From NCBI GenBank assembly GCA_045578725.1, contig JAZNKS010000105.1, positions 4,010-68,009 of the forward strand: a stretch of 64,000 nucleotides of DNA. The letters are read 5' to 3'. The stretch is from Flemingiibacterium sp045578725 (GTDB lineage: Bacteria > Bacillota > Clostridia > Oscillospirales > CAG-272). The notes below the pieces were generated by a model. The model was not told where the DNA came from. It saw only the letters and a program-made list of their open reading frames with translations, and did not search any database. Position numbers and translations under genes: made by a program. Shown in pieces: positions 7,938 through 16,083 of the stretch; positions within the stretch are counted from its first letter, which is position 1; each line of letters begins with the position of its first letter.

Positions 7938-8912
7938 TTAATCGCGTTTCTGATAGAAGACATAGCTGGAAAGCATAGCTGCGACAACACCGATGATCAA
8001 CATAACGATCAGGAAGTAAATCCAGGACATTGCCGAGCTGAGTACGTTACCGCCAGCCTTATCGTATACCGTCGAGATGTAGCTCATGACCGTGTTGGAC
8101 TGCGAAGTAAACGAGTCAATGACCGTATAAATCGAGTTAACCAGGATCATCGGGCTGATCATCGGGAAGGTAATCTTCCAGAAGGTTTCCCAGCCGGTTG
8201 CACCGTCAATCGAGCACGATTCGTAAATCGCGGGAGAGATGGACTGCAGACCTGCGAGGTAAATCAGCATCTGTACACCGGAACGGTTGATGATATTGTA
8301 GATGTTGTTAACCATCGTAACAACGTACTCAACCAGCTCGGTACCGACCTTCATGTTCTGGAACAGAACCTCGATATCGACAGCCGACAGAATTTCCGAT
8401 GTGGTATTCTGTCCGGAACCGTCCGAGATGCCTTCTTCGGTGTTCTCCATGTAGTCAAGCATGGTGTTCGCCTGGTCGATCTTATCGATCAGACCGGTCG
8501 AAATGATAACCGGAATAAAGAAGATTGCACGGAACGCTGCGCGTCCAACCATCTTCGTATTCAGTATGACAGCCATGAAGAGCGAGAAAATAACAATTGC
8601 GGGGATATCAAAGATCAGCTGCTGAATACCGGATGTCAGCGTCTGAACGAACTGCGGGTCAACGAAGAGAGCTTCCTGATAGTTCTCCCAGCCGACGTAT
8701 TCCAGCGTATAACCGCCGCCCTGACCGATCTTGATCTTATTGAAGCTGTACTTGATCGAGTCAATAATGATCGGCAGGTAGATGATGATAAAGCTGATTA
8801 CGAACGGGGATACGAACACCCAACCCGCACGGGCTTTTTTCTTTTCAAGAGAGGCTCCGCGTCTTCTTTTCTTAGGCGCGCCAACTTTTGAAAGCTTTAC
8901 TTCACTATTCAA
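7938..8912 (-). CDS. Sugar ABC transporter permease, MalF type, with long extracytoplasmic insertion
   Basis: The 324-residue permease has a basic N-terminus (KKRRRGASLEKKKARAGW), several membrane spans and an EAA loop at about residues 228-255 (ESCSIDGATGWETFWKITFP). Between spans, at about residues 135-205, there is an acidic, Ser/Thr/Asn-rich stretch (MENTEEGISDGSGQNTTSEI) longer than the loop of ordinary small sugar permeases. It may contact the exported DUF5696-like protein or the binding protein. The start is TTG at 8912 with AGAGAGGTG upstream; no in-frame ATG fits as well. It pairs with the MalG-type gene that follows 12 bases downstream. Confidence 0.87.
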   Translation of the reverse strand: MNSEVKLSKVGAPKKRRRGASLEKKKARAGWVFVSPFVISFIIIYLPIIIDSIKYSFNKIKIGQGGGYTLEYVGWENYQEALFVDPQFVQTLTSGIQQLIFDIPAIVIFSLFMAVILNTKMVGRAAFRAIFFIPVIISTGLIDKIDQANTMLDYMENTEEGISDGSGQNTTSEILSAVDIEVLFQNMKVGTELVEYVVTMVNNIYNIINRSGVQMLIYLAGLQSISPAIYESCSIDGATGWETFWKITFPMISPMILVNSIYTVIDSFTSQSNTVMSYISTVYDKAGGNVLSSAMSWIYFLIVMLIIGVVAAMLSSYVFYQKRD

Positions 8913-8932
8913 TTTGTAACACCTCTCTTTAC

Positions 8933-11900
8933 TTATTTAACCTTTACGAAATCGAGGGCACCGATGGTATAGGTCTTACCGTTGTCCTCAACCGTAATCT
9001 CGAAGCTGTTGTAGTTCAGGATGAACGACTTGCCGCCCTCGTAAGTTACCTTAACAATGCGTCCGTCGTCGGAAGTGTACTTCGTGTAGACATATCCGTC
9101 GGGGGACACCTTCGGCTTCTCTTCCAGTACAGGAATTTCAACTACAGGAATGTCCTGGACCTCACGTCCGTCACGGGCTGCAAGGCGCTCTTCGAGCTTC
9201 CTGCGCTTTTCTTCCTTCTCCTTCGCAATCTTCTCAGCTTCAGCCTTAGCCTCTGCGATAGCATCAGCTGCTTCCTTATCGGCTGCAACCTCTTCAGCGG
9301 AAGGTACGCGCTCACCCAGCAGGAACTCATGGCCTACGATCTTCTTATCCTGAAGATCGGCAAGAGCCTCGTTCAGAGTGGTGTAGAGCTCAACAACGTC
9401 TTCCTTCCAGATATCAAAGGATACGGAGTAGTACTTGTTGAATTCAATGTCTTCCTTCAGAAGCGAAGTGTTCTGGCAGGAAAGCACGAAGTACATGGAA
9501 GCACCATTCTCAATTGCCTTCAGAAGCTCATACTTGGTATCACCGGCCATGTTGATCGGCGTACCGGCAAAGTTGAGGCTTCCGTGGAGAACCATGCCCA
9601 TGAAGGGTACGGCTTCGCTGGCGTTCGAGAAGCGGCTGGAGTCGAGGGCTACGTTGATCATATGATCAACATAGGGATAAACATAAGCGTTGCCGCCGTC
9701 AACCATGACACTCTTGTAATCCTCACTGATCTGTGCCAGCAGGTCGGTAGTGAATTCGCGGGAGTCCTCACGGTTGTAGGGATCCTTCTTATCAAAGTCG
9801 GAGTTCAGGTCGGTACCGAGGGTGGATACAGACAGGCCGCTGGGCGACAGCTTCTGCATTTCCTCGTTGAAATGCTCGTAGAAGTAATCAAATACGGAAG
9901 GCGAGATAGCCAGGGACCAGCCGCGGACGAAGTCCTGCAGCGTGGAGTCGTAATACCGCTTGGAGGTATAACGGTTGTCCATGGTCTTGACCAGGTGCTT
10001 TCTGTAGGTGATGCCGTCAAACATTTCGGTGGCACCAACGTTTACAAAGTCGAAGTCCGGATATACGCCGATACCGTTCTGTTCAGCGTAAGCAACAAAT
10101 TCGGTGAATCCGTCATTGCCGCCGACTTCCTTTTCAAACTTGACCTTATACGGTACGATATCGTTCATACCGCCGTTGGCATAACCGGTCAGCTTGTAGT
10201 TAACATTGGTGATTCCTGCTTCAGACAGGGTGGTGTACATATTCTTCAGGTCATCGAACGTGGTCAGGGGCTTGAGAACCTCAACCGGGATCGAAAGAAT
10301 TCTTTCGATGGTGTTCAGAGCACCGAAGGTTTCGATGTACAGCGGGATGGAATCCTTTACGTCGGTAAGATCGGTGAGCTTACCTTCGTTCTTCAGATAA
10401 TCTCTGTAAGCTGCTGCCATACCGACATAGCTTGCTTCGTAATAATCCTTCAGACCGGAATCCTTAGCCAGCTCTTCTTCGGTCAGCATGATGTACTTGA
10501 TACGGTAGCTTCCGGTGTACTTACGCTCGGAAACAACGGTGTAGGTAGCATTCTGACCGACCGAGATGGACTCTGCCAGGTTGTAGGAGTCCTTCGGTCT
10601 GGGATAGAAGGTGGTGTAAACGGTGTTGTACTTGTGAAGGGTACCGCCGTGAACCGAGCTGATTTCAGCCAGCGAGTCACCTTCTTCAAGAATTGCGAGG
10701 AAGCCATTGGTGGGCTTCACATAGGTATCAGCAGGAACTTCAGGTGCAGCGGGAGCTGCGGGATCGGTTCCTTCGGTGGTTTCGGTATCAACCGTGGGAG
10801 CGGCATCCTCCGGAACAGCCTCAACGAGGTCGTTGGTTTCAACGACACCGTATACAGGAAGTCTCATAACTTCCTTGTGCTCACCGGATACAACCTGGTA
10901 AGCGTAGTCCTGACCGTAAAGCTTACCGGTCAGAGTTACCGGCTTGGAGGTAACGTCCTCGAAGCGGATCAGAGTACCGGAACCGTCGGGAATGAAGGTG
11001 TAGCCTCTGTATTCCGCTGCGCCGGCGCCGAAGTAAGGCAGCAGGCTGATGTAGGTCAGCTGGTAGGTACTCTCGTCGAAACGGATACCGTTTGCGGGAA
11101 GACGTACATCCAGGGATCCGTCTTCATCCAGGGTGTATTCGAGGGAAAGACGGAAGAGAACCGGTGCACGGTCAGCACCTTCGTATTGAGTGATGCCATG
11201 GTCTTCTTCGAGCGTTTCGTAGGTGTACTCGGGGCAGTATTCCTTGATCCAAGCCTCGATCATGTTCAGCTCACGATCCGATGCCTGCGGGTCGAAGACG
11301 TAAATTGCCATCTCCTCGGTGATCGGGAACGTTGCGCGAAGCTCACGCTGTGCACGCTCTGTCAGAGTGGGATCATAGGGATCCTTCAGCTGATAGAACG
11401 CTTCGAACTTCTTCCAGGCGGGGCTGTCCTGGGGGATATTCGCCAGAATCAGTTCCTCATAGCGCTCTCTCTTGATGTGCTTCGGAACGAGCTTACGGGT
11501 TTCCTCACGGCCCATCGTGTATTCGACGCGGACACCGTTCTTGATCTTCTTAACGTTGATCTGGCCTCTCTGGCACGCTTCGGTGAAGCTCAGCAGATTC
11601 AGCTCGGAGTCATTGTCAGTATACTTGATGATGATCTGCGAAAGCAGCTCTTCCTTGACGGACGAAGACGATGCGGTCTGCGACACATCATAGGGGTTGG
11701 AGAAGAGGATCTGACCGGTCTTGTTGTTTACATAAGCAAACTCACCGGAAACAGGCTCTACATAGAAAGCGTAGTTGCCTTTTTCAAGGTACTTCGTCAT
11801 CGTAGCCAGCTTAGCCTGGGGGGTATCAAATACCTCAGTCAGGTAAGCGATGGTAGGCTTACCGGTTTCGGGATCAAGTCCCGGAACCAGCTCCTCTTCT

Positions 11901-11986
11901 GCCGCAAATGCGGGAACCGCGGATGCGAGCATACCTAAGACCATAACAACAGTCAGGAACGCCGATAATAATCTGAATTTTTTCAT
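8933..11986 (-). CDS. Large exported DUF5696-like protein
   Basis: The 1017-residue protein begins with a clear Sec signal peptide (MKKFRLLSAFLTVVMVLGML then AVPAFA-AEEE). It resembles proteins I recall as DUF5696, which accompany sugar ABC permeases and Yip1-NHL proteins in Paenibacillus and Clostridia. An Ala/Pro/Glu/Thr-rich linker lies near residues 390-420. The middle (about 530-860) has a barrel-like alternation with many aromatics, for example IGVYPDFDFVNVG and LNFAGTPINMAGDTKYE, which suggests a glycoside-hydrolase-like fold, though no catalytic pair can be assigned. A charged Ala/Glu/Lys segment, probably coiled-coil, covers about 900-950. No lipobox or membrane anchor is seen. The ribosome site AGGAGTT fits ATG 11986. 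A surface glycan-handling role is inferred. Confidence 0.7.
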   Translation of the reverse strand: MKKFRLLSAFLTVVMVLGMLASAVPAFAAEEELVPGLDPETGKPTIAYLTEVFDTPQAKLATMTKYLEKGNYAFYVEPVSGEFAYVNNKTGQILFSNPYDVSQTASSSSVKEELLSQIIIKYTDNDSELNLLSFTEACQRGQINVKKIKNGVRVEYTMGREETRKLVPKHIKRERYEELILANIPQDSPAWKKFEAFYQLKDPYDPTLTERAQRELRATFPITEEMAIYVFDPQASDRELNMIEAWIKEYCPEYTYETLEEDHGITQYEGADRAPVLFRLSLEYTLDEDGSLDVRLPANGIRFDESTYQLTYISLLPYFGAGAAEYRGYTFIPDGSGTLIRFEDVTSKPVTLTGKLYGQDYAYQVVSGEHKEVMRLPVYGVVETNDLVEAVPEDAAPTVDTETTEGTDPAAPAAPEVPADTYVKPTNGFLAILEEGDSLAEISSVHGGTLHKYNTVYTTFYPRPKDSYNLAESISVGQNATYTVVSERKYTGSYRIKYIMLTEEELAKDSGLKDYYEASYVGMAAAYRDYLKNEGKLTDLTDVKDSIPLYIETFGALNTIERILSIPVEVLKPLTTFDDLKNMYTTLSEAGITNVNYKLTGYANGGMNDIVPYKVKFEKEVGGNDGFTEFVAYAEQNGIGVYPDFDFVNVGATEMFDGITYRKHLVKTMDNRYTSKRYYDSTLQDFVRGWSLAISPSVFDYFYEHFNEEMQKLSPSGLSVSTLGTDLNSDFDKKDPYNREDSREFTTDLLAQISEDYKSVMVDGGNAYVYPYVDHMINVALDSSRFSNASEAVPFMGMVLHGSLNFAGTPINMAGDTKYELLKAIENGASMYFVLSCQNTSLLKEDIEFNKYYSVSFDIWKEDVVELYTTLNEALADLQDKKIVGHEFLLGERVPSAEEVAADKEAADAIAEAKAEAEKIAKEKEEKRRKLEERLAARDGREVQDIPVVEIPVLEEKPKVSPDGYVYTKYTSDDGRIVKVTYEGGKSFILNYNSFEITVEDNGKTYTIGALDFVKVK

Positions 11987-12009
11987 TTACTATAACTCCT
12001 ATCCTGTTA

Positions 12010-14133
12010 TTACATTCTGAATGTGATTTCGGTAATGATGCTGGAGATGAAGCTTACAATCTTGGCAAGCAGCGTGGAGAACAGAATGCCGATAAACATG
12101 ATGATCGCCATACCAACAATGGTACCAAGAGAAGTAAGAATGTTCTTCGAGAAGGTGTAGTCGTGTGTTACCATCATGCCAAAGAAGATCAGCAGACCTG
12201 CCCAGATGAAGGCAAAGGATACAAGCAGATTGATGATTGTAGCTTCGCTTTCAATGGAGAAGTTGGAGAGGATAACAGACGGGATAATGAGCAGCGGAAT
12301 CGGAACAAGCGAGTAGCAGGTTGCAATCCAGATATCCTTGAAGCTTCCTTCACCGTCGAACAGCGTGGTCAGACACCAGTTGGCAACCGCCCAGAGAAGG
12401 ACAGGAACCAAAACGCCGGTGAGCTGAACGATGATGGTGGACATACCCGGATAAGGATTGAAGATGTAGCCGGTACCAACATCCTGATAGTAGAAGGTCA
12501 GAACGGCAAGAGCAACCCAAACGAGTGAAGCTCTTACGGAACCGCGGTACTCATGCTTCAGATCCCAGAAACCGTCGAACGGATGGAAGATAACGTGGTG
12601 AGCGTAAACGAGCTCTTCCCAGAAAGTCTTTCTTCCCTTCTTGAGCTGTGTCTTCTTATTGAGTTTGGTTGCATATTTGCCGAAGAGGACAAGTAAAACA
12701 ACCAATGCAATAACAATAATCGGGATCAGAATAATGTACTTGGAGATCCAGTTCTTACGGATTTCCTTGAAGGATTCGGAATAGTTGGTCGTGTCATAAG
12801 CAGACTTGTAGTACTCCAGGGACTCTTCGTAGTCAGCACTTCTGTACAGGGACTTACCGATTCCGATGTAGGCAGCATCGAAGTTGTTGTTTCTCTTCAG
12901 GATTTCGGTCCAGTAGTCAACGGTCGTATCATAGTTACGCTCGTTGGTGTTGCGGATCGCATCCAGAAGCAGATCGCCGTACTCGGTGCGGCGGAATACC
13001 GAAATGCTGTCAGATGTTTTGTCGAGGATCAGAATGTCCGTATCGAGATAGGTGATCGCTTCAATCGACTGAATGCTGCCCAGCTGCATACCCTTGTCGC
13101 CGAAGATGAACAGCAGGTTGCCGTCTTCGTCGTAGGTGTATACCTTCTGACGCTTTTCGTCGATAATAGACCAGGTCTTTTCCGGACCGATTGCAACGTC
13201 GATGATCTTGGAAGGACCGGTGATCTCGGAAGTGGACAGGTTGGAAATGTTTACTTCACCGCCGGGACCGAAGAATCCGTTACGCTTCATGATGTCCGAA
13301 CCGGCCGTATTGAGCATCTTGACCGGAGCGTAGGTACCATCCTTGCTGGTGATCGCTGCCTGCTGCGAGCTCTCGTTAACCGAGGAAGTGGTTACATAGA
13401 TGAAGCCGTTTTCATCGATCGTACAGTTGTTGAACTCGGTGGAAACGTACTGCTGCGAAAGCTTACGCTGTTCCTCGGTCTGGAATCTTCTCCAGATGAT
13501 ATCCAGAGCGCTGATCGTTACCTTCTGAGCACCGATGAAGCCCTGGAAATCGCCGTCTTCATTGATGGCGATGATACCCATGTAGGTGGTGGAGGAAACA
13601 ACGTAAATACGTCCGTAAGCGTCAACAGCCAGTGCAACCGGCTTATAGATCGAACCGGCCGGGAATACGTCCGCATCCGGCTCTTCAATAATCTTATAGA
13701 AAGAACCGTCGCGCTCGAACATAACAATACGGTTGTTGTCGGTGTCCGCTACATAGATCTTATCTTCCGTAACGAAGACACCGGAGGGGCTCTTCAGAGA
13801 GTCCGGAACGCCGTTTAAGTTCGTAAATTCCTTGATGTAGAACTTGAGCTTAAAATACCGGTCAAGAACTACGATACGGTTGTTGGCTGCGTCTGCGATG
13901 TAGATGTTCTTCTGCTTATCGACAACGAGGTCGCGGGGATCATCAATCGCAGGCTCTACACCCATGTAAGCGGAATCGATGGTGCGGTCGGGTGTATAAG
14001 CATCCGGGGACATCAGAGCGAAGCCGTCGATGGAATAGGTGTAGGTGGAGTAAGGCGTAATAGCGCTTACCGGGAGGCAGCCGATGACGAGCATCAGGCA
14101 GGCTGCGAGGGCAAGTATTCTCGAAATTTTCAT
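12010..14133 (-). CDS. Exported NHL beta-propeller / TPR / Yip1-domain membrane protein
   Basis: The 707-residue product has a signal sequence (MKISRILALAACLMLVIGCLP; VIGC at 16-19 could be a lipobox, but PVSA looks like an ordinary signal peptidase site). NHL-type propeller repeats follow from about residue 60 to 390 (DPRDLVVDKQKNIYIADAAN, SPSGVFVTEDKIYVADTDNN). A TPR-like pair is at about 395-445 (AAYIGIGKSLYRSADYEESL), then a membrane span near 460-480. A Yip1-like domain with five or six spans ends the protein. The propeller should face outside and Yip1 lie in the membrane. It sits between the two permease pairs. The role is unknown; a sensing or scaffold function is a guess. Confidence 0.75.
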   Translation of the reverse strand: MKISRILALAACLMLVIGCLPVSAITPYSTYTYSIDGFALMSPDAYTPDRTIDSAYMGVEPAIDDPRDLVVDKQKNIYIADAANNRIVVLDRYFKLKFYIKEFTNLNGVPDSLKSPSGVFVTEDKIYVADTDNNRIVMFERDGSFYKIIEEPDADVFPAGSIYKPVALAVDAYGRIYVVSSTTYMGIIAINEDGDFQGFIGAQKVTISALDIIWRRFQTEEQRKLSQQYVSTEFNNCTIDENGFIYVTTSSVNESSQQAAITSKDGTYAPVKMLNTAGSDIMKRNGFFGPGGEVNISNLSTSEITGPSKIIDVAIGPEKTWSIIDEKRQKVYTYDEDGNLLFIFGDKGMQLGSIQSIEAITYLDTDILILDKTSDSISVFRRTEYGDLLLDAIRNTNERNYDTTVDYWTEILKRNNNFDAAYIGIGKSLYRSADYEESLEYYKSAYDTTNYSESFKEIRKNWISKYIILIPIIVIALVVLLVLFGKYATKLNKKTQLKKGRKTFWEELVYAHHVIFHPFDGFWDLKHEYRGSVRASLVWVALAVLTFYYQDVGTGYIFNPYPGMSTIIVQLTGVLVPVLLWAVANWCLTTLFDGEGSFKDIWIATCYSLVPIPLLIIPSVILSNFSIESEATIINLLVSFAFIWAGLLIFFGMMVTHDYTFSKNILTSLGTIVGMAIIMFIGILFSTLLAKIVSFISSIITEITFRM

Positions 14134-14144
14134 ATTTACCCTCC

Positions 14145-15017
14145 TTAGTCTTTCATACCCGAAGAGCCCATCGTTTCAATGATGTTACTCTGCGAGATAA
14201 CGAATACGGCAATCGGAACGGCCATCATGATAACCGTGGATGCAGCAGCCGCACCGGCACGGGCGATACCGCCGTTAACGATCTGGCCGATCGCGTAGTT
14301 AAAGGTCTTCAGCTGCTCGGAATAGATGTAGATCGAGCCGCCGGCATTCCACAGACCCTGGAAGGAGTAGATGATCAGGGTCAGCCAGGCCGGCTTAACC
14401 ATCGGCATCGCAATCCGTAAGAAGGTGTAGAATTCGGATGCACCGTCCAGACGCGCCGATTCAAGAACGGAGTCCGGAACGGAGGTTTCCATGAAGTTCT
14501 TCATGAGGTACAGACCGAGGGAAGTACACCAAGCCGGAACGACCAGAGCAAGGTAGGTATCAACCCAGTGAAGGGTACTCATGGTGAGGAAGTTTGCGAT
14601 ACCGGTAACGGTGGAGTTGAACATCAGCGAAAGAACGATGACTTCAAAGATCCATTTGCGGCCGGGGAAGTTGATCTTCGACAGCGCATAAGCAGCCAGC
14701 GAGGAGAGGATCAGGTTACCGGCTGTACCGGCTACGGAAATGAATACCGTGTTGAAGATGTAACGCGAGAAAGGTACCCAGGAGGTTCCCATCAGGCGGA
14801 ACAGGTCAGCGAAGTTCTTGAACGTAGGCGAAACAACGTAGAAGCGCGGCGGGAACATCCACAGCTCATCCAGCGGCTTCAGCGACTGCATGACCGTGTA
14901 GAGCATCGGGATGAACATGAAAGCGCCGAGGAGGATCAGCATCGTATTGATGCCGATATCGCCGCCAACCGAACGGTTGAGGACAACTTTATGTTTTCTG
15001 GTTCTTAACTTTGCCAT
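14145..15017 (-). CDS. Carbohydrate ABC transporter permease, MalG type (first pair)
   Basis: The 290-residue permease has six predicted spans and an EAA loop at about residues 180-210 (ESARLDGASEFYTFLRIAMP). Its length and C-terminal position in the pair match MalG/LacG-type subunits. GGTGGG precedes ATG 15017. It begins one base after the MalF-type gene ends, so the two are translationally linked. Together with the 15019-15978 product it forms the pair closest to the binding-protein gene and is probably its cognate channel. Confidence 0.88.
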   Translation of the reverse strand: MAKLRTRKHKVVLNRSVGGDIGINTMLILLGAFMFIPMLYTVMQSLKPLDELWMFPPRFYVVSPTFKNFADLFRLMGTSWVPFSRYIFNTVFISVAGTAGNLILSSLAAYALSKINFPGRKWIFEVIVLSLMFNSTVTGIANFLTMSTLHWVDTYLALVVPAWCTSLGLYLMKNFMETSVPDSVLESARLDGASEFYTFLRIAMPMVKPAWLTLIIYSFQGLWNAGGSIYIYSEQLKTFNYAIGQIVNGGIARAGAAAASTVIMMAVPIAVFVISQSNIIETMGSSGMKD

Positions 15018-15018
15018 A

Positions 15019-15978
15019 TTATTGTCCCACCTTCGATAATAATTTTTTGATAATCAGATTGGAACCGACCATGATTACGAACAGGACAACCGCGATGCAG
15101 GAGGAGTAACCAACCTCAAAACGCTGTCCGCCGTAGTCCTCAAGGTGGTGCATGATCGTATGCGCCGCGTAGTCAACGGACGGGAAGCCGGCCAGAGCCG
15201 TTACAACGCCGCCGAAACCGAACGAGCTGGTAATCGACATAACCGCACCGAACATCAGCTGAGGCTTCATGGTAGGAAGGGTGATGTACCAAAGCTCCTG
15301 CCAACGGTTGCGGATACCGTCAACCGCGCCTGCTTCATAGAGCGACTTGTCGATCGTCTGAAGACCGGCGATAAACGAAAGGAACGAGGTACCGAGCGAG
15401 GTCCACAGTGCAACTACGATACAAAGAGGCATAACGTAGTCGGCATCGCGGAACCAGAGGATCGGGTCGGTGATGAAGCCCAGCTCCATCAGCCACGCAT
15501 TGACGTAACCGTAGGAGTCCGCCGAGAAGAGGATGGACCAGATCAGGTAAACCGAACCGGAAATGGAAGGGGCATAGAATACCAGCGTTACAATAGCGCG
15601 GATTCTCGGAGAAAGCTCGTTAATGAACCAAGCAATCAAAAGGGACAGCAGGTAGGAAACCGGGCCCGTGATCGAAGCGAACACCAGCGTATTCTGACAA
15701 GCCGTCATGAAAATATCATCATCAAGGAAAAGACGGATATAGTTATCCATGAAGATGAACTCAGGAAATTCGAGCAGGTTGAACTGCGTGAAGCTCAGAA
15801 CAATGGACAGAGCAACCGGGAACACCGTGAAGATCAGGAACAGAATAAGGAACGGAGCAATCATGATGTATGCCGTCTTATTCCGAGCCATTTCCTTCAG
15901 TGTCCACTGAAGCCTTGTCATGTCTTTTCGAGCTGTCGGCTTCGAAGTTCCCTTTGCAGCCGCTGCATTCTGTGACAT
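15019..15978 (-). CDS. Sugar ABC transporter permease, MalF type (first pair)
   Basis: The 319-residue protein has a short Ala/Lys/Thr-rich N-terminus (MSQNAAAAKGTSKPTARKDM), about six spans and an EAA loop (YEAGAVDGIRNRWQELWYIT) near residues 210-235. It is the MalF/LacF half of the first permease pair. The start at 15978 is chosen because AAGGAGAG lies just upstream; a longer frame from 16062 would run through the intergenic hairpin. The upstream neighbour is the large solute-binding protein, separated by about 105 bases that hold that hairpin. Confidence 0.88.
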   Translation of the reverse strand: MSQNAAAAKGTSKPTARKDMTRLQWTLKEMARNKTAYIMIAPFLILFLIFTVFPVALSIVLSFTQFNLLEFPEFIFMDNYIRLFLDDDIFMTACQNTLVFASITGPVSYLLSLLIAWFINELSPRIRAIVTLVFYAPSISGSVYLIWSILFSADSYGYVNAWLMELGFITDPILWFRDADYVMPLCIVVALWTSLGTSFLSFIAGLQTIDKSLYEAGAVDGIRNRWQELWYITLPTMKPQLMFGAVMSITSSFGFGGVVTALAGFPSVDYAAHTIMHHLEDYGGQRFEVGYSSCIAVVLFVIMVGSNLIIKKLLSKVGQ

Positions 15979-16022
15979 GTGCGTTCTCTCCTTATAACAG
16001 ATTTTGTTGATCCTGTCGCGGG

Positions 16023-16058
16023 GCCGTGGGGATTCATCCACTTGAACGAATCCCCGGC
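16023..16058 (-). other. Intercistronic hairpin between binding-protein and permease genes
   Basis: GGGGATTC at 16028-16035 pairs perfectly with GAATCCCC at 16048-16055. An outer GCC/GGC pair extends the stem across a small bulge. No T tract follows on the minus strand. Such hairpins between a binding-protein gene and its permease genes often stabilise the upstream mRNA, so that more binding protein than permease is made. That role is inferred. Confidence 0.6.
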
Positions 16059-16083
16059 TCACGCATTGGCAGGAGTGTGTTTA

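Noticed and set aside
8888..11938. 1016-codon open frame opposite the DUF5696-like gene
   Set aside because: Antisense shadow; the minus-strand gene has a signal peptide, ribosome site and operon context.
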